DNA of 64,000 bases. It comes from Coniferiporia sulphurascens (taxonomy: Eukaryota > Basidiomycota > Agaricomycetes > Hymenochaetales > Hymenochaetaceae). Positions 53,026-64,000 of this stretch are shown here, in pieces; within the stretch, counting starts at the first letter, position 1; each line of letters opens with the position of its first letter. The stretch is from positions 930,001 to 994,000 of the forward strand of contig NBBA01000003.1 of assembly GCA_002794785.1 (NCBI GenBank), given 5' to 3'. The notes beneath the pieces were generated by a model. It did not search any database. It saw only the letters and a list, made by a program, of their open reading frames with translations, and was not told the origin of the DNA. The translations under genes were made by a program, and so were the position numbers.

Positions 53026-53501
53026 TTTCCTTGAAATTAAGTTGAAGAGGGATCGGGGGAGGGAGGGGGCGGGGGATGGAAGGATAGATGGGGTATAAGA
53101 GGTTACGCCGGTTTCCCAAGGGCAGTTCCGCGTGGCTGTGTGAAAGCCAACACGTCCCACGTGATCGCGTCGCCTCTTCCCAACGGAATGACTCGTCTAA
53201 TAGCTATTTCCTTTGAGCTCTTTCTGTTTTCCAGTTTCCATGCCTGCGCTAGCTTTCAGCCTATTCTCTCAACTTCTTCGGTCGACCGACTCTTCGACGC
53301 CCGTAACTGCGTCGGAGAGTCGTGGAGGAGGGCCGTGTGAATGTGGCCGAAATACAAAACACGGGCCATCACGTGATTTTATATGATATGAGAGGGGCCA
53401 CGCGTAGTATACTAGTGCCGCAGCCCGCACATATGCCGCCGCGTAATTGTAAACCGCTTAAGCTTGCTCGTGTCTACTAGCAGTGGTCGCGTCCGAAAAG
53501 C
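53026..53501. promoter_or_regulatory. Divergent promoter region, WEE1 / TPP1-like gene
   Basis: 476 bases between start codons. Next to the WEE1 ATG (about 53040-53095) the plus strand is strongly purine-rich, i.e. a pyrimidine tract on the WEE1 strand. Confidence 0.5.
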
Positions 53502-56500
53502 ATGTCCGAGTCGATTTCCATACACTGGATCCTCAAGTACTGGCTTGAACTCGCCGAGAAGCACGGCGCTCACTTACAGAACGCGCCTATATCGGACAAA
53601 AAAAGAAAGATCCAAATCACTCAGGTGAGGCTGCGTGATCCAGTCATTTTTCTTCTCGTTTCATGTAAACTAATTCAGACTGCCCTGCCACCAGTTCATC
53701 ACTTGTCCACGACCTGGTTATCCCAATGATGCCATCTGGGCCCGCGTTTCCGACAAACAATACGAAGTACCGATAAAGCTCACAACAGCCGCGGTCGCGG
53801 ACTATAACAGGTGCGCCTCCCATCACCCACACTTAAATATACACTCAATAGCCGCCCTTTGTCTTCCTTTCCGGGCTTGCTGCGTACTCGTATTCCTTTT
53901 GTCTACTCGTCAATTTTTCCCAAACAGCAAATACAACGTGGTCAACTCCGAGCACCCGCGCCGCCTGACAGCGCGCCGGTTTGCGGTCGCGTGTATTGGC
54001 AGACTGAAGCCGTTCTTTGCCCGCGTGCCGTTAGCTCCCGGTAAGGGTATGAGTGCGGCCGAGCACCTTGTACTTGAAGTTGGCTCTATCGACGTCATTG
54101 GCGGAGACCACAGCGGCTTGTTTGGCCCGCCGCAAGACATTGAGCAGCATGATGAAGTGCGCGACTGGGTCGCTGGACTCAAAGAAGGCGGTGGTGCAGG
54201 GTGAGTGAAATGCCCTAATCTTAAGAATTTAAATGATTTAATAAGAGGGTCGATATCGGTACAGAAACGTGTTGAAGAACTCGAAGGAACAGCTCAAGCA
54301 GGAAAATACTCTTGTTTCGCACAATCACCCCACAGAAACTCCACCCCAGGAACAGCTCCCCGAACTCGTCAAGGCATCGACACTTGAAGACTCTGCTATA
54401 ACAGTCAATGCCCCTGGTAAAGATAGTAAAGATAATCCCTCTCCTTGTAAAGTTGCAAAGCATATTGGCGAGGAAGGACGTGCTCCGCTCAAGGAATCAG
54501 AAAAAGTGGACCTACTGAAAGCTTGGAAGAAAAAGTGGAAGGTATGTTTACCTCGTGTTGTCCGTGCGGTGCTCGACTTGGCCATGTCTCTGACTTCTCG
54601 TACTACGCTACGTCTTGACAAGTTCGCTGAACGTATTTGGCCCTGTCTCATCGACGTACCCGATGAGATCCAGATTCAGCACAATCAAGTTCTCAGTACG
54701 TACAATCCACTCACTCCTCCTATCTTTTTTTCCGTGTCGGCCATTAGTTTTCGTTCAGTTTTCTTTCTTGCCGTACGTCCTAATAATTTGATAGCATTTG
54801 GTAAGGGCGTCAAAGGGCGCGGGCCTCCCGCTGTCGAAAACTTAGACGTCACCGACAGCGCAAACACGTCCGATGAAGGGGAGGCTTTACGCAGCCCTGT
54901 GTCTATTCATCCAGCCGTAACAACCGGTGAGTGCTGTCGTACAAAGCATACGCCTCACTGACGATGCATCACTAGAAGCTACTAAAATCCAAGAAGTTGT
55001 GGAAGAATCGGACGACTCTCTCACTTCTATCGTGGTTTCTAAGATAAAGAGCGCGGAGGTAGGGGAAAATACGCCGCGTCAAAGTACACCCTCAGAATGG
55101 ATGGACTCTGATCGAGACAGCCAGGACGAAGAAGAGGATGTTGAAGCAGAGGTTCTCTCTCAGTTGGTTCAAAGGGGCGATCAAGTCATCAAGACTACAG
55201 AGGCTCACGAGGGCGAGGTCAAAGACGAGAAAAGCGTAAATCCCGATATAGAAAACATCAACGAAGATGAGGACGGAATGGAAGGGGAAGACGCGAATAA
55301 GGACGAAGACAGTAGAGCGCTTGTTATTGGCGACGAAGACTCTGGAGACGACCTATCTGACAACGAGGTAATCGGAGCCGACGGGCCTCAGATTAAACCG
55401 CAAGAAGTCGAACATGTAAAGGATAAGGGCCACGATGAGACTTGGCTCCACGAACCTACACTCGCACAACGTCACAAGAAGGATAAAGAGGTGTTGGCGC
55501 AAAACCCAGCGGGTGTATCTCGACGAACATGCTCAGGGGAAAAGGTGTCTACAAATGCGGAAGTAGACACGGCATTTTCACTCGATAATGATGTCTCCAT
55601 CACACTCGGCACTTCGCAACCGCCATCACAGTATGTATCAGGAGGAAAGGATCAGCCCCCGACATGGAGACACCCTCTCGCGCCGATGAGCCCGCGTTTC
55701 CCAGCGAAGCGCGCCAGACAAGCGAACGAGGAGCGCCCACCGCGGATACTTGTGCCTGACTCAGACACCTCGGGTCCCATACTTTCGCAATCCCAGTCAC
55801 AATCCCAGTCATTATCTCAATCACACATTCGTCTCCCACAATCTCAATCTCAGTCACAACCTCAAGCGTCGTCAGTCCCTGAACAAAGCCAGCGCTCAGA
55901 CGACCGGAGTCCGAGTCACTCTCGGAGCCGACTGCACCCTTCGTCAGCGTCGCGACCCGAGGAAAGACAAGGGCAAGAGCAGAAGGACAGTCAAACATCA
56001 TCAGTCACTCAAGAAGATTCACAAGAAGTCCACATTGTGGATAGTACGCTTGATGAGCAAACGAACCGAAAAAGCATACAAACACAGACACATGCAGAGC
56101 CAGAAACTCTGGCTAGTATGGATGCGGATGATGCGGAGACACATGCTATACTGCATGGTAACTCGACTGACTCCCATAGCCCACCGGACGTCGCGAGCAA
56201 ACATCGGGGATCCACAGTGGACACCAATGAGAATGGAGGGAAAAGTAAGCTAATGGTATCACGCCCCGCTGAGTCCGTCGTTAAGCAGACATCGTCGGCT
56301 ACGCCTCTTCGCAAGCGGGAGCACGAGACATCACCGCGTCCTTATTGTGGTGTTCCTCCAGCCCTCCCTGATAATCCTCAGGATAGAAAGCCGGCGGGTC
56401 CTGTACGAAAGAAAATGCGACTATCTCCTCCGGTTGACGATAGTGAGGTCAGTGAGCAATTGGTCAAGCACGACTCAAAGGCCTGGCAGGAACCAAGCTT

Positions 56501-56711
56501 CATACAGCGCCGGAAAGACCGTACTCGGAATCCTGGCATTGCTGCGCCGCTTCCTCCGCGTCTTGGAGGCTTCACAGTCGATTTGACTTTGCATAGGGAG
56601 GCAGACGGCCCGCAGTGGCTAACATGGAACGACGTCAAACAAGTATTGCTCAATACTGGGCGTAAGCGGCATCGAGAGAGGATGCGTGAAAAGGAGGAAT
56701 TAAACAAATGA
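53502..56711 (+). CDS. Probable TPP1/Tpz1-like shelterin OB-fold protein, about 936 aa
   Basis: Likely telomere-capping protein that links the single-strand binder Pot1 to the rest of shelterin and to telomerase. Exons: 53502-53624, 53695-53810, 53928-54200, 54265-54695, 54795-54926, 54976-56711. The N-terminal 170 residues form the candidate OB-fold: WILKYWLELAEKHG, KKRKIQITQFITCP, then AIWARVSDKQYEVPIKLTTA with AVADYN (the TPP1/Est3 'W-SD--Y-I---F---A---Y' pattern), RFAVACIGRLKPFFARVPL, HLVLEVGSIDVIGG, DEVRDWVAGLKEGG. The rest is acidic and disordered, with a Ser-Gln cluster at 629-653, and ends in a short conserved-looking helix (QWLTWNDVKQVLLNTGRKR). An 81-nt in-frame segment (54542-54622) has intron-like ends and may be spliced in some transcripts. 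The call rests on OB-fold pattern and length; another OB-fold protein is the main alternative. Confidence 0.62.
55785..55859 (+). repeat. Ser-Gln repeat (SQ cluster) in the TPP1-like gene
   Basis: Twenty-five codons encoding two blocks of alternating Ser-Gln with eight SQ dipeptides, plus one more SQ shortly after. Codons vary (TCG/TCC/TCA/TCT with CAA/CAG), so this is not a simple recent trinucleotide expansion. Confidence 0.85.
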
Positions 56712-56996
56712 GGTCGGTGTGCGCCTTTTGACGGCGCTCTTGAGTCCTTCCCGTCCGTCCCTACAGTTTTAAAAAAAAAAAAATGCATTTCTATAGCGCG
56801 TCATGACTATTCTGTCCCTGCAGTCAAACCTACATTATCGTATACTTTATCGTAATTTAACGTTGGCGTGAGATTAGGTTATACTAAATTTGGTATTTGA
56901 TACGACAAGCTCCCGTTCTCCGACTGACCTCTCCTGTTGACTCAGGCTGTTCGTCTCACTCTTGCTCACTGCGCCTGTTTATTTCGTGTATCATCA

Positions 56997-58371
56997 ATGG
57001 ACTCAGTACCTCCCAGCCCCGTCGTCGACACGACACATGCAGCGGGTCTAATGAGCCCCGTCCCGATGTCATTTCCCTCCCTTCTCAGGGGTAGCAAGTT
57101 CGCAGACCGATATGCGTACCTTCGCGAAGCGTCCCCGCAGTACCCAGTGGCTACGACGAACTCGCCTGCAAGAAAGAAGACGCGGGACGATAGAGACGGC
57201 AAGCGTTGGGTACGGCGGAAGGAGAACTCGCGCTTCGTCGGCAATCCGCACATCGTCCAGGCAATGGGGCGTGATATGCAGGTTGATCCGCCCTCGGCTC
57301 GGCGCACATTCCCCGAACCACTCCCGCGTTACCTCCCGCGCAGCGTCGCGGCGCCCACACCGCCGCGGCCGGCCTTTGACGCCGGCTCGGCGAACGCTGG
57401 GCGTTATTCGATGAGTATAAAGGGGATGCGGCGCACGCTGCGTAGCCATGGTCCCCGTGCACAGATGCTTGTACGTGACGTCGAGCGAGAGGTGCTGGAC
57501 TGGCTCGTCGGGGGGATGATACTTTTACCCGATGCCGAGGAGGTCGTTCTATTGGAATGCGGTAGGCCGATAGGGAGTGCGGAATCCATCGTCGAACTCT
57601 CTCGTACGCCGCTCCAGTTGATATGGGGAATCGAGAACGACGCATTTGCGCGATACGTCGTCCACTGCTGCGCCCGCTACCACAAGGTCGTAAGCTACAG
57701 TAAGTCATCGTTGCCTTAAACGTTATTGAGTATTGGGTCATAAGTATATGCGCACTTCTATGCTAGGCAAAGATGTGGACGGCAGACGCCTGACATACCT
57801 CCTCCGTCCCAACGTCACCCGACCCGACTACACCTCCCGAAATGTGATTGATACACCCCCCGCAACAGAGTCGGACTACTCGCTTGGTGTCCTCTCCGAA
57901 ACAGACATACTCTCCGTCGAGGACAACGAACCGATCTCCGACACGATTTCCGACTCGGAGCTACCAATCGACTCGCGCCACCGCCGCCTCTCATCCGTAT
58001 CTGAGCAACCAAACGAGTCAGGGGCGGAAGTTACTCCGCGCCCCCTGCGCACCGGCCGCGTCTCATATCTCGCAGATAATGCAGCCGACGCCGACGTCGA
58101 TGACGATGAGTCGGTTGTCGGCGATGTACTCGCGCGGAGCGTCGAGTCGTTAGATCTCAACCCTTCGTACAGGGAGCCTCCCATCAGATACACGGCCCAG
58201 CCTGCTGAACGGACACCTCTTTGGGACAGGAGAGGTGTCAGTCGCACGTCGTCTTCACCATCTCGGTCGCCTTGTCCGCCCTCAAGGAGAACGACGCGCA
58301 GAAACCGCATAACAGCAAGGAGGGCAATACACGATCCGAAGCAGTCCTTCTATGATTACCTGTACTGTTGA
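56997..58371 (+). CDS. R3H-domain protein, 435 aa
   Basis: Probable single-stranded nucleic-acid-binding protein. Exons 56997-57699 and 57767-58371. The R3H core is formed at the splice: FARYVVHCCARYHKVVSYS (Arg219-x3-His223) followed by KDVDGRRLTYLLRP. Upstream is a conserved-looking segment of the type found N-terminal to fungal R3H domains: KENSRFVGNPHIVQA, PLPRYLPRSV, GRYSMSIKGMRRTLRS and LVRDVEREVLDWL. The C-terminal 190 residues are acidic, then Ser/Arg-rich, and end FYDYLY. Signature spacing and the aromatic core support the R3H call. The target RNA or DNA is unknown. It lies 285 bases downstream of the TPP1-like gene, in the same direction. Confidence 0.78.
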
Positions 58372-58722
58372 TTCCTGATCCCGACGAAGCCTATGTACCT
58401 TGTAAGGTTGTACCCATGTCGCACGAGTAGGTTGGTCTTATAGCATGTAGTCTCTTCGCGCGCCTGTGTAGACGCATGAGTCCATATTAATATTGTGCTC
58501 ATACCGTACTGCTTGCATGATGTATATATATTGTTTATTGAGATTTATGAACATTATCGACATGATTGAACACCTGATGCTGAATGATATGAGTAGCCTA
58601 CGAAGATTGTTCTTGATTAAGCTTCAATGCGATGTATGCGCTTAGGAAAACGTGAGATACATGAATATTCTAGAGTCCATGATTAATGCAGTAAAATGAA
58701 GTCTGAGCAACTTCTGAGGACG
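58372..58722. other. Convergent 3' region, R3H gene / chitin synthase
   Basis: 351 A/T-rich bases between two stop codons, presumably the two 3' UTRs (TATATATATTG at about 58521). Confidence 0.45.
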
Positions 58723-61700
58723 TCATCCCATAAGGATGTATGCAAGCATGTATAGCGTCGAGCCGGCGAAACGCTAGATTTAGGACGGCGGACATCTGTG
58801 AGTAAACGAAGAGAGAAAAATAGCGCGGGCGGAAAGACGCACTATGATGTTTGTAATCCCCACAAAGGCGAGAATGAATGTCATGTAGGTCCTTGTTACA
58901 CTTGCCCCAGAGCTAAATGTCGATGATGGGTCTCCAACGCTCAAAATGGCCACCAGAAGGACGCCCTAGAGTATGCCTTTTTCAGTGCATAATACAGAAA
59001 GAAGTACAAAAACACTCACGTTTGAAAGAACCCAAGTAAGGAGCACCTTTTACAAAGGCGTCAATGTCTATACCTCGACAAATTCATGGTTGTTTACTCA
59101 CATTCGTACGAACATTCGCATAGTAATCCTTTGCCTGCTCCTCCTCCACTCCAATGGGTACGTTAGTCCGTGTCGCGACTGGCTTCCGTGTCCGCAGGTT
59201 CGACAAAGTTTCGTCGTACATCTCATTGACGTCCGACGGCTCCGCTAATATCTCGACATCAACCTGAGATTGACTATTTTGTATGACGGCGCCAAGGTCG
59301 GTCTCGACATCTTTATCCTGCTTCGTTCCCCAGGAAATCTGAAGAGTTCGGCACCGCGTAAGAACACAGATATTTGTAAAACATTTTGACTTCTTACATC
59401 ATCCAAGTTCGAGTAGGAGTAACTGAAACGACGCAATATGAAGACGCGAACACTTTCGGAGAAAGTTTAATGGCACGTACATATTCAATATGTTGACGTA
59501 GGTCGGAGATAGCAGCACGTATGGTAAGAAGCTCGTAATCATGTGCCATGGATCAAGCGCAAGGAGACTAGACATCACGTACACTAAAGAAACGAGTAAG
59601 TGTCCCTCCCTATAAAGGCGGTAATCCTACTTACCTCCGTACGTGATGATAACACTAAAAAGCATGACTGAGTAAGCTCCACCCCCTTGACGCGCAGCTT
59701 GACCTGCAAGGATGCCAGCACAAACGATCGCGTAAATATTGAGGAATGCGAAGAATATTGAGGAAAGTTTGTATTTCCATGGTGAGCTGGGTTGTCGTGA
59801 GTTAACTCAAAAAGCAAGCAAGGCTTGAACTCACGCTCTTGGCTTATTACCCATTGAGAAGAGGAAACAAGCCACAACAAGCGAAGCATATATGTACTAA
59901 TATATATTAGCAGTTAGTGTAATACTGTAAAAGATTATGAAGGCACTTACCTGGATGATGGTATTGAAAAATCTGATTCCTGAGAGTCCAAAGGACGGGT
60001 CTTCTAAAGATGATGTTACAATAATCTGACGATAACCTCAGCCCGGAAATTCATCAAGGTAGATTGCCAAGGTCTCTCACAAAGAATAAATAGAAATTCC
60101 CCTGTAGATCAAGCTTAGAAAATACGCTTCGGGAGAAGGCGATGCCTGATGCTCACGAGAGAAAACCAAGAGAAAATGAGATTGATGACGTTGTAGATTG
60201 TCTCAAATACCAGCATGACTTTTCGACCAACGCTGTGACCGGAGCGGAGGACTTGTGCCAGATGAGCGACGGCATATACGGAAGCAAAGAACGACCCGTT
60301 TAGCCAACGTCTTCTCTGGCTGATGAACTCAGGAAGGGCATCTGGAACATCGGTTTCTCCAACAGCGGACTTCACATATCGCAAAACCCTGCACATCGCT
60401 GGAGATTGGTTTTAGCCATCAGTCAGGGACAAAAACACCCACCAATTGGAGTTTTCCTTTGCTACGAGTTCAAAACAGAGGATGCGCTAGAAAAATGACA
60501 TTCAGAGTCCGCCGTGTTTCGATAACTGTGTACCGCTCACATCCTCAGCAAGATCTTTAAACCCTTTAGTCAGAGTGGTTTGCGGTAGTTTGCGGTCAAC
60601 AGTACTCACACATATTTGACGTGAATATATCCGTCTCGTGTCCATGAAGGACCTCGCCTTTGAAATACGACGCCAATGGTCCAATCCCGCGTTTGTTATT
60701 TTGAAGGGCGATGTACCTGTATGCGGAGAAGGCACCAGGCTGGGACAAGTTAGCATGGGGAGTGGACATGCAACAAACTCTTAATATGCTCTCACCAAAA
60801 CACTGATATACCCAAAGAGCGACTCCGTTGGCTTGTCTAAGATATTAGATATCTTGTACTCGAAGTTTTGAGAAGCGACTGTTTCGATCCGTGAGCTTAA
60901 AAAACGCTTCACGAGCAAGGGGCTACATCGACTTACCGAGTGGGTTCAATAAGCCCTTCCAATGTTTGCCCTTGTAGGCTGCGATTTCACCACACGCCCC
61001 GCCTACATTCGAGTTCAAGTCGAATGTCTTCCATAGATGATACAGGCTCTTGCGGCCGGGCCTCGTCCCGACGTCAATTAGCACACAGACCTTTGGCTAA
61101 AGAGAAAGCATTTAAAAGACTGGAACCACGGACAATTATGCCAATTCTGATCACGATACCTGAAGCAAAGGAGCGAACGCATTGAAAAACCACCGATGAC
61201 TGTTAATTTTCTTCTGATTCTTCTCCTTCAAACAGAACAGAATTTGCGTTGGTACAATTCCTTTATCTGGATACCGGAAGTGCAAGTTCTCGTCTAAACC
61301 GAAAGATGTGGTGTACTCAAAAAGATGTGCCGTTACGGGCTTATTGTTGATCATATTCTTCATAAATTCGCCGTGCTGATATACACCCAAAGCCGTGAGG
61401 CAGTCCAGCACCCGAGGGTGTATCTTCTTGCGTCCGTCGGCAACGATGCATACTACGACTTTCTTCCAAGCATCTTGTCCCCATGTTTGCGAGTTTTTGC
61501 GTGTGCAGAGATGTCCAATATTGCGCATGACGCCATGCAAAGTTCGACAGAACAGAATCTCGTCTTCCTGCAAATGGCGTTAACGTCGCACCGGAAATCA
61601 TCGTATCCTGAAACCCACATTGTACATGGTGACAACAATGAACATTTCGGTAGTCCTGCCATACTCGTTTTGACGAAGGATGAAGTTGTTCTTTTTGAAA

Positions 61701-63031
61701 TCATCTGGGTCGCATGTCACCGCTGTATAACGCGTTTTCAACATCTCTTCCTCCCTTCTCAAAGGTAACACGAGCTTGGTCGGGACGTTAAGATCAATAA
61801 CAAGATTTCCTCTCGTCAGTTGCACTCGCTTCTTTTGATTATGCCGCCTCTTAACACGTCCCACGGGCGCTGGCCCATAATGTTGCGTAGTAACTGGCAT
61901 GTCTAGGTGGGCGGAAACAGGCGTCTTTTCCTCTGGCCTCAGTACACTGCTAGGCTGCAGATACTGGAGCCGAGGTTCGAATCCTTGTCCGTATCCATAT
62001 CCTCCCTTCTCCGGGTCATCATCATAACCAGAAACGCTCTCGTAGTCCAAGCTATCATCATCCACAGCAGTATAATCGTCGTTTCCCATTGGGGTCACTG
62101 AGCGCGACCGGATCTGCTGCCGCGAGCGCGAATCAAGTCCACTAGCGTACGCCTCCGGGCTATGGCCTTGATGGTCAACTATCAGCTCTCCCTGCGCGTT
62201 ATAGTGCGTAGGGAGGCCCTGCTGGTGGCCTTGCGAGCTCAGCGTCTGTGCATGAACGTACGGCGACGCGCGCTCTGGTGTCAGCTGTGACTGCCTGGCC
62301 GAGTTGTAAGAAGAGTAGGCCGAGGTAGGCCGAGACGACGGATAAGCAGAAGCCGGCCGCGAGTACGCCGCGCCTCCGTACTCAGAATACTGCACGTATG
62401 GAGTTTGCACGCGAGAATAGCTGTCCTTTGCGTCCGAAGTGAACACGGGTTGAGGCGGCACTGGTGGTACAAGCGGCTGAGCATAACCTTGAGTCGTATA
62501 CGAACCGGCGTGGGTCTTCAATGGCACCGCTTCTGAAGTATCATTAAACGGGTCCGGAGCCGGTTGCCTATCGAGGTCACCCCAGTCGAACGCTTCTTCA
62601 GCGTTAATAGCAGGAAGAGTCGGCGGCCCGGTATAGTGAATTCTCGCGTTGTACCGTACAAACTCATCCTCGCCGCTCTCGACCGTCGGCGCATCCTGCT
62701 CGTTTCCTAAAAGCGTTGCGGACGATACGGACGGCGACCTCGGGCGCTGGCTTGCGGCTGCGGAATACGCAGCAGACAGGCCCAGCGCGTGCTGCATCGT
62801 GTTCGACCTCGGTGGAGAGCTGCCCTCCCCGTCCGTAGAGTATCTGCTCTGCATATTCGTGATTGCATTGTTGATATCTTCAAATGTCATGGGGCTGCGT
62901 GCGCTGTACGCCGCATCCGAGGGCGCGTAGCTAGCGCGGGACCGGGCCTGGCTCGTAAAGGGGTCATTGTTGTCGTCGCCAGTGGGCGGAGTCGGGACTT
63001 TGCCTAAGTTCGGGGCGGGCTTTCTATGCAT
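58723..63031 (-). CDS. Chitin synthase, division 1 (GT2), about 1119 aa
   Basis: Plasma-membrane enzyme that polymerises UDP-GlcNAc into chitin. Eighteen exons fit: 63031-61619, 61567-61160, 61096-60937, 60878-60796, 60739-60610, 60554-60541, 60486-60443, 60388-60157, 60101-60081, 60025-59951, 59896-59835, 59786-59635, 59583-59481, 59422-59398, 59338-59102, 59046-59020, 58965-58843, 58773-58723. The N-terminal 400 residues are disordered (Ser/Tyr/Pro/Gln). The catalytic part contains [88 protein letters not shown] (QRRRW at about 775-779) and GNFYLFF. Multiple membrane segments follow ([51 protein letters not shown]). Class within I-III was not decided; no myosin motor domain. Exons of 14, 21, 25 and 27 nt encode conserved residues, which supports them. 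Confidence 0.92.
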
Positions 63032-63323
63032 TTCTTTGTTTCTGTAAGCTTGCGATGGTCGAGAGGTCGGGGTCGGGTTCAGATAGGTGAGCAGCAAGAC
63101 ATATGAAGTGGAGGAGTACGCAGCCCGCGTGGCTACATCCCTGGTGTCGCGTGAAGACGAACCGTCGCGTCCAATGCACGTGACCGTTCTCGGGAATTGC
63201 ATACGTCCGAGTCAGAGGCCGTCGGGCATGGGCAAAGCAGATTGTCTTTATTATTTACTACTACGCGAACATATCTAATAACATTACATGTGGACCACAC
63301 ACAAGATTGGCTTATTCTCAAGC

Positions 63324-64000
<677 letters not shown>

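Noticed and set aside
61974..61986. GGTTCGAATCC-like sequence resembling a tRNA B box
   Set aside because: It lies inside the first coding exon of the chitin synthase and no tRNA cloverleaf could be formed around it.

Overview
This is a gene-dense nuclear segment from a filamentous basidiomycete, most likely an agaricomycete. The evidence is eukaryotic: genes are monocistronic on both strands, nearly every gene is cut by many short introns (mostly 48-65 nt, with recognisable branch sites before the acceptor), and the gene set is fungal (division-1 chitin synthase, Yak1, Wee1, Snu23, a fungal Gat/SCT1-type acyltransferase and a fungal CSL factor). I saw no bacterial operon structure, rRNA, tRNA or CRISPR array, and no intact transposon. 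All exon models below were built by eye from splice consensus, reading frame and protein-family conservation; no alignment was run.

Layout, left to right. 1-1754 (-): CSL-family (Su(H)/CBF) transcription factor, cut by the left edge. 1755-15477: a poor region in which one orphan 512-aa gene (7979-9697, +) lies between two 'deserts' of about 6.2 and 5.8 kb. 15478-17205 (-): GRF zinc-finger/coiled-coil protein, divergent from 17489-18010 (+), a PAC4-type proteasome assembly chaperone. 18403-22868 (+): YAK1 kinase with a 26-Gln tract. 23294-24417 (-): PHOSPHO-type HAD phosphatase. 24687-27370 (-): glycerol-3-phosphate acyltransferase with a probable one-base frameshift, divergent from 27793-30218 (+), TFIIH subunit TFB1. 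30947-34997 (+): cytosolic isoleucyl-tRNA synthetase, tail-to-tail with 35130-35919 (-), spliceosomal SNU23. 36953-39109 (+): UDP-glycosyltransferase. 40105-41910 (+): RING/TRAF-zinc-finger protein. 42799-45994 (-): homeodomain transcription factor with a long 5' region. 48891-53025 (-): WEE1 kinase, divergent from 53502-56711 (+), a TPP1/Tpz1-like telomere protein with a Ser-Gln cluster. 56997-58371 (+): R3H-domain protein. 58723-63031 (-): 18-exon chitin synthase. 63324-64000 (-): porphobilinogen synthase HEM2, cut by the right edge.

Functionally these are mostly housekeeping and regulatory genes: transcription and splicing (TFB1, SNU23, CSL, homeodomain), translation (ILS1), proteostasis (PAC4), signalling and cell cycle (YAK1, WEE1), lipid, cell-wall and haem synthesis (acyltransferase, CHS, HEM2) and telomere protection (TPP1-like). 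They do not form one pathway or cluster. The most interesting features are the SQ-rich TPP1-like gene sharing a promoter region with WEE1, several very small in-frame exons (13-27 nt), two probable GC-AG introns in one gene, the frameshifted acyltransferase and the two large regions without recognisable genes.
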